64,000 nucleotides of DNA, taken from contig NZ_JAVKDF010000014.1 in assembly GCF_040222385.1 (NCBI RefSeq), positions 1-64,000 on the forward strand. The letters run 5' to 3'. Origin of the DNA: Imperialibacter sp040222385. GTDB taxonomy: Bacteria > Bacteroidota > Bacteroidia > Cytophagales > Cyclobacteriaceae. The notes beneath the pieces are model-generated. The model had not been told where the DNA came from and did no database searches. It was given only the letters and a program-made list of their open reading frames with translations. Position numbers and translations under genes: made by a program. This document shows, in pieces, positions 1 to 8,873 of this stretch. Position 1 is the stretch's first letter, and each line of letters opens with the position of its first letter.

Positions 1-139
1 TCATCTCAGATTTATAGCCCAATTGTACTCTTCCAAGGCCAAAGATGATACGATACACTACAAAATCGAAATAGGAAGGCTCAAATAGATCTTCCCATTT
101 CCACTTTTTGCCCTCATTTAATCAATTTTCAAGGGAGCC

Positions 140-700
140 CTAGAATAACTTAGGAAACACGGCAGGGACTCTGGAACGATACTCTTCATAGTCTCTGCCA
201 TATTTTTTTATCAACTTCTTCTCCTCCAGCCAAATCCCAATTGGCAGGTAGGCGAAAACCCACACGACAGTTACCAAATTGATCATTTTGGGGATGTAAA
301 GCAGAAAGCCCAAACAGAGCAGTATTGTACCTGAGTAAATCGGGTGCCTGACCCTTTCAAGAATACCTCCTGATTTAAACTCAACGTCCTCCACTTCCTT
401 TTTCAGACCGAGAAAGGCCCCAAGAGAAAATTGACGAAAAGAAAGTCTGATGATAATGACACCATATGCCGCCAGGGAAAAAGCGAAAAAGTCAGTAACG
501 GGTGTCTTGCCAAATACAAATGGAGAGTCGACAGTAGCCATATAAAGCACGATGGCCAACAGCAACAGCAGGGCCACAGTGTTGTAAAACAGGCGAAACC
601 ATTGCCTGTTAAACCTGTGTTTTACAAAATCCGCTGCCAGAAAGCTATGGAGGGAAAAGTAAAGCACCCAAAATAGGCTTACCAAAATTAATCCTTCCAT
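140..700 (-). CDS. Membrane methyltransferase of the isoprenylcysteine/phospholipid type
   Basis: The 186-residue protein has about five hydrophobic segments. Its C-terminal half carries the signature of the ICMT/PEMT group: RHPIYSG near residue 117, then an EEKKLIKKYGRDYEEY stretch near 158-173 that forms the S-adenosylmethionine site in this family. Members methylate lipids or prenylated cysteines at the cytoplasmic membrane; bacterial substrates are mostly unknown and none can be named here. It is read leftwards and is divergent from the saccharopine-dehydrogenase-like gene, with only 60 bp between the two start codons, so their promoters must overlap. The family call is firm; the substrate is not known. 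Confidence 0.75.
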   Translation of the reverse strand: MEGLILVSLFWVLYFSLHSFLAADFVKHRFNRQWFRLFYNTVALLLLLAIVLYMATVDSPFVFGKTPVTDFFAFSLAAYGVIIIRLSFRQFSLGAFLGLKKEVEDVEFKSGGILERVRHPIYSGTILLCLGFLLYIPKMINLVTVVWVFAYLPIGIWLEEKKLIKKYGRDYEEYRSRVPAVFPKLF

Positions 701-760
701 ATGATTATGCTTGTCTTTGCATCTTAGTAATATTGGGGCAAGAATACAACTCCCAATTCA

Positions 761-1975
761 ATGATGAAGATAAAGGTAGGCATAATCAAGGAGGGAAAAG
801 TTCCTGTCGACAAAAGAGTCCCCATTACGCCCGAACAGGCGGTTGAAATACAAACCAAGTTCCCAGGCGTGGAAGTGCTGGTGCAAAGGAGCGATGTTCG
901 ATGCTTTCCCGATGCTGCTTATGAGGAGAAAGGGCTCAAAATGGTCGATTCCATGGACATGTGCGACGTTATTTTTGGGGTAAAAGAAGTCCCTGTCGCA
1001 CAGCTCATCCCGGGCAAAACCTACTTCTTTTTTTCCCACACTATCAAAAAGCAGGAATACAACAAGCCATTGCTAAAAGCACTGCTGGAAAAGAAAATCA
1101 AAATGGTGGACTACGAGACCCTTACTGACGAAAACGGTCAGCGGGTGATCGCCTTTGGTCGGTGGGCAGGGATAGTGGGTGCCTACAACGCTATTTGGAC
1201 CTACGGAAAAAGATACAATCTTTACCATTTAAGGCGGGCGCATGAATGCTTTGACCTTGAAGACTTGAAAACCGAGTTTTCTAAGGTAAAACTGCCCCCA
1301 ATTAAAATGGTAGTGACGGGTGGCGGCCGGGTAGCCAAAGGAGCAATGGAAGTACTGGTGGGTATGAACATCAGAAAAGTGACACCAGCTGCCCTGCTAA
1401 CACAGTCCTTCGACTTTCCTGTATTTGCTCAGCTTAATTCAAGAGACTACAACACGCACAATGAAGGCAAAGAATTCAACCGTGGTGAATTCTATTCCCA
1501 TGCTGAAAACTTTCATTCTGACTTTCTTAGATATGCCAAAGTGGCTGAGATTCTAATTGCAGCAGCCTTCTGGGAGCCAAAGGCACCCACACTCTTTGAA
1601 CGGGCGGATGCCACAAAAAACGACTTTTGTCTGCATGTGATCGCCGACGTTACCTGCGACATTGAAGGATCGATCCCGTCAACAAAAAAGCCGTCGACAA
1701 TAGATGACCCGGTTTACGACTATGACCCTACGCAAGACGAGATAATGCCCGCATTCAGCGAGGAGGGTAACATATCGATGATGGCAGTCGATAATTTGCC
1801 ATGCGAGTTGCCGAGAGATGCGTCGAATGATTTTGGGAATATGCTGGTCAGTAATGTACTGCCTCACCTGTTCACAAATGATGAGTTCAGAATAATTCAA
1901 GACGCCACAATAACCGATGACGGAAAACTAACAAGCCGCTACCAATACCTAAAAGAGTGGGTTGAAGCAAGGTAG
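761..1975 (+). CDS. Saccharopine dehydrogenase-like NAD(P)-dependent oxidoreductase
   Basis: This 404-residue protein resembles the LYS1/alanine-dehydrogenase/transhydrogenase superfamily. The N-terminus has the substrate-domain signature KVGIIKEGKVPVDKRVP, and then FFFSHTIKKQ (about 90-99) and AFGRWAGIVGAYN (about 130-142). A Rossmann turn VVTGGGRVAKGA follows near 186. These are hallmarks of fungal-type saccharopine dehydrogenase (lysine-forming), which interconverts saccharopine with lysine plus 2-oxoglutarate. Bacteria normally make lysine through diaminopimelate, so a catabolic or a different 2-oxo-acid/amino-acid dehydrogenase role is possible. There are two adjacent ATG codons at 761 and 764. 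It is transcribed alone and converges on rho across a shared terminator. Confidence 0.75.
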   Translation: MMKIKVGIIKEGKVPVDKRVPITPEQAVEIQTKFPGVEVLVQRSDVRCFPDAAYEEKGLKMVDSMDMCDVIFGVKEVPVAQLIPGKTYFFFSHTIKKQEYNKPLLKALLEKKIKMVDYETLTDENGQRVIAFGRWAGIVGAYNAIWTYGKRYNLYHLRRAHECFDLEDLKTEFSKVKLPPIKMVVTGGGRVAKGAMEVLVGMNIRKVTPAALLTQSFDFPVFAQLNSRDYNTHNEGKEFNRGEFYSHAENFHSDFLRYAKVAEILIAAAFWEPKAPTLFERADATKNDFCLHVIADVTCDIEGSIPSTKKPSTIDDPVYDYDPTQDEIMPAFSEEGNISMMAVDNLPCELPRDASNDFGNMLVSNVLPHLFTNDEFRIIQDATITDDGKLTSRYQYLKEWVEAR

Positions 1976-2007
1976 TCGGTCAGATTTAGATTTAGCAGGG
2001 CACAAAA

Positions 2008-2032
2008 AAAGAGCGGTTTTAGGCCGCTCTTT
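2008..2032. terminator. Bidirectional terminator between the dehydrogenase gene and rho
   Basis: A perfect 9-bp stem (2008-2016 with 2024-2032; core GAGCGG/CCGCTC) closes a 7-nt loop. Read leftwards it is followed by seven T residues, so it is a strong intrinsic terminator for rho; read rightwards it is followed by TTTC and serves the gene ending at 1975. Confidence 0.85.
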
Positions 2033-2053
2033 CAGTTTACAAGTGTTTATTTC

Positions 2054-3799
2054 TTATCCGTTCATGGAGATCAGGAACTCGGCATTGTTCTGCGTTCCCT
2101 TCATCTTATCGAGAAGGAACTCCATAGCCTCCTGAGAAGTCATGTCGGACATGTATTTTCTGAGTATCCAAACCTTTGATAGCTCGTCTTTTTCCATGAG
2201 CAGGTCTTCACGACGAGTTCCGGATGCTGGTACATCAATAGCAGGGTACACACGCTTGTTGGACAGCTTGCGATCCAGTTGCAATTCCATGTTACCAGTA
2301 CCTTTGAATTCTTCGAAGATAACCTCGTCCATTTTCGAGCCTGTTTCAATCAATGCGGTGGCAATAATGGTCAACGAACCTCCATGCTCCACATTTCTGG
2401 CAGCACCAAAGAATCTCTTAGGCTTGTGCAGCGCATTAGCATCAACACCACCGGAAAGTATTTTGCCTGACGAAGGAACTACTGTGTTGTAAGCCCTGGC
2501 CAAACGAGTGATCGAGTCAAGAAGAATAACAACGTCGTGTCCACATTCCACCATTCTCTTGGCTTTCTCAAGCACTATGCTCGCCACTTTCACGTGACGG
2601 TCGGCCTGCTCATCGAAAGTTGATGAAATAACCTCAGCATGCACGCTGCGAGCCATATCGGTTACTTCTTCAGGACGTTCGTCAATGAGAAGAATGATCA
2701 GGTAAATCTCAGGATGGTTCTCTGTAATGGCGTTGGCAATTTGCTTTAGAAGCACCGTTTTACCAGTTTTTGGCTGTGCCACAATCATTCCACGCTGTCC
2801 TTTTCCAATTGGAGCAAACAAGTCGAGAATTCTGGCTGAGTAGTGATCGGGTCTCTTAGGCGAGCTAAGTCTAATTTTTTCTTCAGGGAATAGCGGCGTC
2901 AGGTATTCAAAAGAAACCCTGTCACGTATTTCCTCAGTTGTTTTACCGTTAACGGTTTCAACTCTTAGCAAGGCGAAATACTTTTCTCCTTCTTTTGGAG
3001 GCCTGATTTGACCCTTTACAGAATCCCCAGTTTTTAAGCCAAACAGCTTAATCTGCGAAGGTGAAACATAAATATCGTCAGGACTAGCCAGGTAGTTATA
3101 GTCAGGAGAGCGAAGGAAGCCATAGCCATCCTGCATGATTTCCAGCACGCCTTCGTTGACTATAATGCCGTCGAACTCTTTGATATTGGTGTTATAATTC
3201 CTTTTTGGCTTGAATGGAGCACGTTGTTCTTTTTGATCACCCTTGTCTTCTCTGCCAGGTTGGTCTCCTCTATCCTCACGATTTCTCGTGTCTTCTCTAA
3301 GCTCTCCTCTCGAGTCGTTAGATATTTCTTTTTCAACCTTCTTACCTTCTTCTACCACTTCTTTTGCTGAGGAGTCACTGCTGTTGTCATCGTCATCAGT
3401 TTCCAGATTGAAAGACTGAAGGAGCTCATCGGCACTGCTTACCTCTCTCTTCTTCGGACGGTCGTCCGATTTGCCTTCAGCAGGCTTTGCTGCGTCCTTT
3501 GCTACCACATTCTCCCTGCGAATCTTCGGTTTGTTGTTAGGTCTTCTATCGTCCTCCCTTGGCGGACGGGCGGGCTTGGGTTTGTCCTCCGGGGCCGGAG
3601 CTGCGGCTACAGGAGTCGCAGCCTTATCTGATTTCTTTATTTTAGATACTTCCTCTTCTGGCATGACGGCCTGGTGATCGAGGATTTTGTAGACTAATTC
3701 TTGTTTTGCAGCTTTTTTGTAGTTGGGAACTCCAAGTTTTTCTGCGATGTCTTTTAATTCTGAAAGAAGACGGACATTAAGGTCGTCAATGCTGTACAT
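2054..3799 (-). CDS. rho: Transcription termination factor Rho
   Basis: Rho is the hexameric RNA-dependent ATPase that ends transcription at factor-dependent sites. The 581-residue protein has an N-terminal Rho-N helical domain (1-40), and then about 150 residues of charged low-complexity sequence rich in K, E, D and R, typical of Bacteroidota Rho. The RNA-binding cold-shock-like domain is near 205-275. The ATPase core has a P-loop QPKTGKTVLL near 343-352, Walker B DVVILLDSITRLARAYN near 425, and the Q/R loops after it. The E. coli protein is 419 residues; the difference is the insertion. It is monocistronic and divergent from serS, with a 264-bp gap that should hold both promoters. Confidence 0.98.
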   Translation of the reverse strand: MYSIDDLNVRLLSELKDIAEKLGVPNYKKAAKQELVYKILDHQAVMPEEEVSKIKKSDKAATPVAAAPAPEDKPKPARPPREDDRRPNNKPKIRRENVVAKDAAKPAEGKSDDRPKKREVSSADELLQSFNLETDDDDNSSDSSAKEVVEEGKKVEKEISNDSRGELREDTRNREDRGDQPGREDKGDQKEQRAPFKPKRNYNTNIKEFDGIIVNEGVLEIMQDGYGFLRSPDYNYLASPDDIYVSPSQIKLFGLKTGDSVKGQIRPPKEGEKYFALLRVETVNGKTTEEIRDRVSFEYLTPLFPEEKIRLSSPKRPDHYSARILDLFAPIGKGQRGMIVAQPKTGKTVLLKQIANAITENHPEIYLIILLIDERPEEVTDMARSVHAEVISSTFDEQADRHVKVASIVLEKAKRMVECGHDVVILLDSITRLARAYNTVVPSSGKILSGGVDANALHKPKRFFGAARNVEHGGSLTIIATALIETGSKMDEVIFEEFKGTGNMELQLDRKLSNKRVYPAIDVPASGTRREDLLMEKDELSKVWILRKYMSDMTSQEAMEFLLDKMKGTQNNAEFLISMNG

Positions 3800-4033
3800 A
3801 AACTATGAATTGAGATAGTAATATTCTAAATGAAGTGGTTACAAAAAAAAGGTCGAGATTCTATTCCGTTAAAACAAAATTGATAATGAGAAACGGCCTG
3901 AGGTTTGTCGGAAAATGACGCCGCAATTATATGCTAAGCATTCATTAATAACAAGCAATTGCTGAAAAAAGACCGCTGGAGACACAAGAGAATTTAAGCG
4001 GAACCCAGCCTGAATATTTCTTTGTAAATCTCT

Positions 4034-4041
4034 TACTTTTG
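4034..4041 (+). promoter_or_regulatory. Candidate -7 box for serS
   Basis: TACTTTTG matches the Bacteroidota -7 consensus TAnnTTTG and lies 22 bp before the serS ATG. No clear -33 TTG is found 19-21 bp upstream, so only the -7 part is supported. Confidence 0.4.
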
Positions 4042-4063
4042 CAAACTTAACTAATTAGGCATA

Positions 4064-5338
4064 ATGTTACAAGTTTCTGAAATACGTGCTAATAAAGAAA
4101 AGGTTCTAATCGGGCTCCGAAAAAGAGGTCTGAAAGAGGTAGAGGAAAAAATTGACGAGGTGCTGGCCCTGGACGACAAGCGGAAATCTCTGAAAACAGA
4201 GATGGATGTGGCTCTGGCAGAAGCGAACCAACTAGCCAAACAAATTGGGCAGTTAATGCAAAGCGGCCAAAAAGAGGAAGCTGAGAAGATCAAATCACAG
4301 ACATCAGATCTCAAGGAAACTTCTAAGAAATTAGCTGGTGAGCTGGAATCTACTGAAGAGCTGCTTACAAATAAACTCTATGAGCTTCCCAACGTGCCGC
4401 ATGAAAGCGTGCCGGAAGGACGAACAGCCGAAGATAATGAAGTAGTGTTTCAGGTAGGCACTTTACCAAAGCTTCCAGAAAGCGCCAAGCCACATTGGGA
4501 CATCATTAAGGAGTATGACATCATCGATTTTGACCTTGGCATAAAAATAACCGGAGCTGGCTTCCCTGTTTACAAGAAACAAGGGGCCAGAATTGTGCGG
4601 GCAATGATCAACTACTTTCTTGATCAGGCATTGGATGCAGGCTACCTCGAAATGAGACCACCAATCGTGGTTAATAAAGAATCGGGCTACGGAACGGGCC
4701 AGTTGCCTGACAAAGAGGGGCAAATGTATCATGCCACCGCCGACGACTTGTATCTTATCCCTACAGCAGAAGTGCCCATTACCAACCTTTACCGGGATGT
4801 AATTCTGGCTGATGACGAGCTACCTGTAAAGAATGTGGCTTATACGCCCTGCTTCAGGAGAGAAGCTGGAAGCTGGGGAGCGCATGTGCGTGGGCTTAAC
4901 AGGCTCCACCAGTTTGATAAGGTGGAGATAGTACAGGTGACCACGCCTGAGGAGTCGTACAAAGCACTGGAAGGAATGAAGAACCATGTTGAGCGGCTTA
5001 TCAAAAATCTTGAGCTCCCTTACCGCATTCTGAAGCTGTGTGGAGGCGATATGGGCTTCACGTCTGCACTTACCTTCGACTTCGAAGTATACTCTGCAGC
5101 GCAGAAAAAATGGTTGGAGGTAAGCTCTGTATCTAACTTTGAGACTTACCAGGCTAACAGGCTCAAGCTGAGACGTAAGGTGGGCAAAAAGACTGAACTG
5201 CTTCACACCCTCAACGGAAGTGCACTGGCCCTGCCAAGGATACTGGCAGCTATGTTGGAAAACAACCAAACGCCTGATGGCATCAAGATTCCGAAGGTGC
5301 TGGTTCCGTACACAGGATTCAATATGATCAAGAAATAA
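4064..5338 (+). CDS. serS: Seryl-tRNA synthetase
   Basis: Class II aminoacyl-tRNA synthetase that charges tRNA-Ser. The 424 residues match the usual length. Residues 30-100 form the long antiparallel coiled-coil arm (KSLKTEMDVALAEANQLAKQ onward) that contacts the variable arm of tRNA-Ser. Motif 2 lies around TPCFRREAGSWGAHVRG (about 258-274) and motif 3 around NGSALALPRILAAMLEN (about 385-401). TAEVPITNLY upstream of motif 2 is the serine-binding TxE segment. The gene is followed at once by an intrinsic terminator and is not part of an operon. Confidence 0.98.
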   Translation: MLQVSEIRANKEKVLIGLRKRGLKEVEEKIDEVLALDDKRKSLKTEMDVALAEANQLAKQIGQLMQSGQKEEAEKIKSQTSDLKETSKKLAGELESTEELLTNKLYELPNVPHESVPEGRTAEDNEVVFQVGTLPKLPESAKPHWDIIKEYDIIDFDLGIKITGAGFPVYKKQGARIVRAMINYFLDQALDAGYLEMRPPIVVNKESGYGTGQLPDKEGQMYHATADDLYLIPTAEVPITNLYRDVILADDELPVKNVAYTPCFRREAGSWGAHVRGLNRLHQFDKVEIVQVTTPEESYKALEGMKNHVERLIKNLELPYRILKLCGGDMGFTSALTFDFEVYSAAQKKWLEVSSVSNFETYQANRLKLRRKVGKKTELLHTLNGSALALPRILAAMLENNQTPDGIKIPKVLVPYTGFNMIKK

Positions 5339-5348
5339 TTTAACGCAT

Positions 5349-5379
5349 AAGCCTGAAACCAATCTTTCAGGCTTTTTTT
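5349..5379 (+). terminator. serS terminator
   Basis: A perfect 10-bp stem AAGCCTGAAA/TTTCAGGCTT (5349-5358 with 5365-5374) has a 6-nt loop and a run of T residues to 5379, starting 11 bp after the serS stop codon. Confidence 0.9.
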
Positions 5380-5400
5380 ATCCCTTTAACCCATTCAACC

Positions 5401-7539
5401 ATGAGAAAATTATTCATTCTTATCGTCTTAGCCGGCTTTGTCAGCTATTGCTCTCAGCCACCAAAAGAAGAGCCTGTTGCCTATCCGAAAACGGACACCG
5501 TGGCCCATGTCGATGAATACTTCGGCACTAAGGTGGAAGACCCCTACCGGTGGCTCGAAAATGACACCTCGGCCGCAACTGCGCAATGGGTAGAAGCAGA
5601 AAACAAAGTAACCTTTGGCTACCTGAACAATATCGACTTCAAAGACGCAGTGAAAGAAAGGCTTACGAAGCTTTGGGACTATGAAAAAGTGTACGCCCCG
5701 TTCAAGCGTGGAGATTACTACTACTTTTATAAGAATGACGGGCTTCAAAATCAGAACGTCCTTTACCGGGTGAAAAATCTTGGTGATGAACCGGAAGAGT
5801 TTTTGAACCCTAATACGTTCTCTGCCGACGGAACTGTCTCTCTTGCAGGCTTGAGCTTTTCTAAAGACGGCTCGCTTGCCGGCATGTTGCTGTCTGACGG
5901 CGGCTCAGATTGGAGAAAGGGTGTGCTTTTTAATACCAGCACGAAAGAGCTTGTTGGAGACACTTTGAGAGACTTAAAGTTCACAGGCTTTTCATGGAAA
6001 GGCAACGAAGGTGTCTATTACAGCAGCTACGACAAACCTAAAGATGGGAGCGTGCTATCGGGTAAGACCCAACACCACAAACTGTACTTCCACAAGCTCG
6101 GCGAACCTCAGGCAAGCGACAAGCTGATCCTGGGTGGGGCCGAATTTCCCAGACGCTACGTAGGAGCCAACCTGACGGAAGATGAGCGCTTCCTGGTTAT
6201 CTCTGCTTCTGTTAGCACAACCGGCAATGAACTTTACATTCAGGATTTAACAGTTCCAAACAGCCCAATAAAGCCAATTGTTGACAACGTAGACAAAGAC
6301 CATTATGTAATCGACAACGACGGGGAGATCCTATTTATCTTCACTAATCTGGACGCACCCAACAACAGGATTGTGAAGACCTCGTTTGCTGATCCGACAC
6401 CAGCCACATGGGCAGATGTGATTCCTGAAACCAAAAACGTGCTCAGCGCCAGCACTGCCGGGAAGAAGATTTTTGCAGAGTACCTGGTAGATGCCAAGTC
6501 TGAAATCAAACAATACAACCGAAAGGGTGAGCTGGAAAGAGACGTGGAGCTGCCTGGCATTGGAAGCATTTATGGCTTTGGAGGCGAAGAAAGTGACACC
6601 GATATCTATTACACGTTTACCTCATTCACCTATCCTAGCTCTATCTTCTCTTATAATATTGCCTCAGGGAAATCCAGCCTGTATCAGCAACCGAAGGTCG
6701 ACTTCAACCCTGAAGACTACACTACCGAGCAGGTTTTCTATAGCAGCAAGGACGGCACCAAAATCCCCATGTTTATCACCTATAAGAAAGGGGTTGAAAA
6801 AAATGGAAAGAACCCCACCTACCTTTACAGCTATGGCGGGTTTAATATCAGCATGACACCTGGCTTCAGTGTTTCCAGGATTGTATGGTTGGAAAACGGC
6901 GGCATCTATGCGCAACCCAGCATCCGTGGTGGTGGAGAGTACGGCGAAGAATGGCACCTGGCTGGCACAAAAATGAGGAAGCAAAATGTGTTTGACGATT
7001 TCATAGGTGCAGCAGAATACCTGATCAAAGAAGGTTATACCAGCAGCGACTACCTGGCTATTGCCGGTGGCTCTAACGGCGGGCTTCTGGTGGGTGCTAC
7101 CATGACACAACGGCCTGAGCTATTTAAGGTGGCACTCCCCGCAGTAGGCGTAATGGACATACTTCGCTATCACACTTTCACGGCGGGTGCTGGCTGGGCT
7201 TACGACTACGGCACTTCAGAGGACTCAGAAGAGATGTTCAAGTATATTCTGGGTTATTCTCCTGTTCATAATGTGAAAGCAGGTGTGAAATACCCTGCGA
7301 CTTTAGTTACCACCGCCGACCATGACGACAGGGTGGTGCCTGCTCATTCATTTAAGTTTGCCGCTCAGCTACAAGCCAAGCAGGCTGGCGACAATCCGGT
7401 GTTGATTCGAATTGAAACCAGAGCAGGTCATGGCGCCGGAAAGCCTACCTCCAAAATAATTGAAGAGGCAGCTGATATATATTCATTTACCTGGTACAAC
7501 ATGGGTATTGTGCCAGAAGTGGCCAAAAAGGCAATGTAA
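5401..7539 (+). CDS. Prolyl oligopeptidase (family S9A), exported
   Basis: A serine peptidase that cuts short peptides after proline. The 712 residues fit the family (about 700). The N-terminus MRKLFILIVLAGFVSYC is a signal peptide ending at a cysteine, so a lipoprotein is likely, although tyrosine just before the cysteine is an unusual lipobox. Next come the Peptidase_S9_N motif VDEYFGTKVEDPYRWLE and a beta-propeller (about 80-430). The hydrolase domain has Ser558 in GGSNGG, the Asp in HDDRVVP near 642 and His677 in AGHGAGK, so the catalytic triad is complete. It is expected in the periplasm or on the cell surface, feeding peptide uptake. It sits between terminators as a single gene. Confidence 0.93.
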   Translation: MRKLFILIVLAGFVSYCSQPPKEEPVAYPKTDTVAHVDEYFGTKVEDPYRWLENDTSAATAQWVEAENKVTFGYLNNIDFKDAVKERLTKLWDYEKVYAPFKRGDYYYFYKNDGLQNQNVLYRVKNLGDEPEEFLNPNTFSADGTVSLAGLSFSKDGSLAGMLLSDGGSDWRKGVLFNTSTKELVGDTLRDLKFTGFSWKGNEGVYYSSYDKPKDGSVLSGKTQHHKLYFHKLGEPQASDKLILGGAEFPRRYVGANLTEDERFLVISASVSTTGNELYIQDLTVPNSPIKPIVDNVDKDHYVIDNDGEILFIFTNLDAPNNRIVKTSFADPTPATWADVIPETKNVLSASTAGKKIFAEYLVDAKSEIKQYNRKGELERDVELPGIGSIYGFGGEESDTDIYYTFTSFTYPSSIFSYNIASGKSSLYQQPKVDFNPEDYTTEQVFYSSKDGTKIPMFITYKKGVEKNGKNPTYLYSYGGFNISMTPGFSVSRIVWLENGGIYAQPSIRGGGEYGEEWHLAGTKMRKQNVFDDFIGAAEYLIKEGYTSSDYLAIAGGSNGGLLVGATMTQRPELFKVALPAVGVMDILRYHTFTAGAGWAYDYGTSEDSEEMFKYILGYSPVHNVKAGVKYPATLVTTADHDDRVVPAHSFKFAAQLQAKQAGDNPVLIRIETRAGHGAGKPTSKIIEEAADIYSFTWYNMGIVPEVAKKAM

Positions 7540-7566
7540 ATAGCAGTTGGCTTGATGTATCAACTG

Positions 7567-7591
7567 AAAGGGGCATTTTGGCCCCTTTTTT
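7567..7591 (+). terminator. Terminator after the prolyl oligopeptidase gene
   Basis: An 8-bp stem AAAGGGGC/GCCCCTTT (7567-7574 with 7581-7588) has a 6-nt loop and six T residues. It argues that the next gene starts downstream of it, not at the upstream in-frame ATG at 7552. Confidence 0.85.
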
Positions 7592-7635
7592 GTTTACACT
7601 TCGGCAGGTTCATTTTTTCAACTAAGGACAATTTT

Positions 7636-8397
7636 ATGAAACGAGCCAAAATACTGTGCCCGCTACTGGGGCTAATGTTGGCTTTCGGCACCGCCGAGGG
7701 GCAGGTAGGCGAGGTAAGAAAAGACGCCCGGGCAAACAAGGAGAGCACGAAGTCCAACAACAATGGCGACAGGCATTCTGGAGAAAGCAGCGCATTTATG
7801 GGAAGGCTATTCATCGACGCATTCAGAATAAGTTTCCGTGGCATTGGGCTTGCCCATCATAAGATGCTCGACCGCCGATTCGACCAGCCATGGATTGTTT
7901 CGCTGGATGCAAGTATGCCCATCGGTTACCACTTTCCTCATCACACTAAATTCATTGCACCGGAAATCACGGGCAAGTGGGGTCTTTTTGCTACCAACGC
8001 ACGTATTAACCGAATTTGGGATCGAACTGGCAACTTCCAAACAGTCGACTGGCAAATCTTGCAGGTCAATTTTGCTACCAGTGCTCATTTTTCATTGCGG
8101 GCCGGGGTTGGCATCTCCGTTGATACCGAGTTTAATCAGGCCTACCCCGAATTTACCATCAATTCGGGAATTCACTTTCAAGAGAGAAGCCTGAACACTT
8201 TGCTGGAATATCGGGTGTCGCATGATCCGGAAAACGGAGCTACACCCCGGAGGGAGTTCAGTATAAAACAGGAAAAGCTATTGGCCACTACCGGCCCATT
8301 CAATTTTGGAGGTTTTGGAGGCTTCACGTTTCAACGCTGGTTTAGTAATACTAATTTTTATTTCATTCAGGCTGGGATGTCTATACATTTGAGGTAA
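7636..8397 (+). CDS. Exported protein, probable outer-membrane beta-barrel, function unknown
   Basis: I place the start at the ATG at 7636, after the terminator; it gives 253 residues beginning with a clean signal peptide (MKRAKILCPLLGLMLAFGTAEGQ). The mature part starts with a charged Lys/Glu/Asn-rich linker (about 25-50). It continues with alternating aromatic/glycine strands ending in FQRWFSNTNFYFIQAGMSIHLR, a pattern typical of a small Bacteroidota outer-membrane barrel whose last strand is hydrophobic. I recognise no named family. The GNAT gene follows 21 bp later in the same direction. Confidence 0.6.
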   Translation: MKRAKILCPLLGLMLAFGTAEGQVGEVRKDARANKESTKSNNNGDRHSGESSAFMGRLFIDAFRISFRGIGLAHHKMLDRRFDQPWIVSLDASMPIGYHFPHHTKFIAPEITGKWGLFATNARINRIWDRTGNFQTVDWQILQVNFATSAHFSLRAGVGISVDTEFNQAYPEFTINSGIHFQERSLNTLLEYRVSHDPENGATPRREFSIKQEKLLATTGPFNFGGFGGFTFQRWFSNTNFYFIQAGMSIHLR

Positions 8398-8418
8398 TAC
8401 CTACCCTTTTTATCAGGC

Positions 8419-8868
8419 ATGGAAATAAAAATACGTGAAGGTCAAATTGAAGACCTGGCCCAAGCACTGGAGCTGGTGAAGGAGCTGGCAGAATACGAAA
8501 AGGCATTAGATCAAGTCGATAACAGCATTGAACAAATGGCAGCCGATGGTTTTGGCGAGCATCCGGTCTTCGGCTTTTTTGTGGCGGAGAAAGGCGCAAC
8601 GATCGTAGGCATTGCCTTGTACTATTACCGTTACTCAACCTGGAAAGGCAAGAGGATTTACCTTGAAGACATAGTGGTCACCCAATCGGAAAGGGGAAGC
8701 GGAATTGGCAAACAGCTATTTGACGCCACCATTCAAAAAGGAAAAGATACAAACTGCACAGGTATGATGTGGCAGGTTCTTGATTGGAATGAACCTGCCA
8801 TCAATTTCTACAAGAAATACGGCACAAGGTTTGACAACGGATGGCTCAATTGCCACCTGGACTTTTAA
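8419..8868 (+). CDS. GNAT family N-acetyltransferase (diamine acetyltransferase-like)
   Basis: The 149-residue protein is a single GNAT domain that would transfer acetyl from acetyl-CoA to an amine. It shows the motif A region YLEDIVVTQSERGSGIGKQLF (about 78-98), where RGSGIG binds the pyrophosphate of CoA, and the motif B stretch VLDWNEPAINFYKKYG. That layout is closest to the spermidine/spermine and thialysine acetyltransferase group (WKGKRIYLEDIVV), so a polyamine-like substrate is a fair guess, not a demonstration. It may be co-transcribed with the exported protein upstream. Confidence 0.85.
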   Translation: MEIKIREGQIEDLAQALELVKELAEYEKALDQVDNSIEQMAADGFGEHPVFGFFVAEKGATIVGIALYYYRYSTWKGKRIYLEDIVVTQSERGSGIGKQLFDATIQKGKDTNCTGMMWQVLDWNEPAINFYKKYGTRFDNGWLNCHLDF

Positions 8869-8873
8869 CCAGC

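Noticed and set aside
1..120. Possible gene end at the left edge, either a rightward tail stopping at 86-88 or a leftward open frame from about 117
   Set aside because: Both strands have a short plausible reading, the leftward one lacks a start codon, and too little sequence is available to choose.
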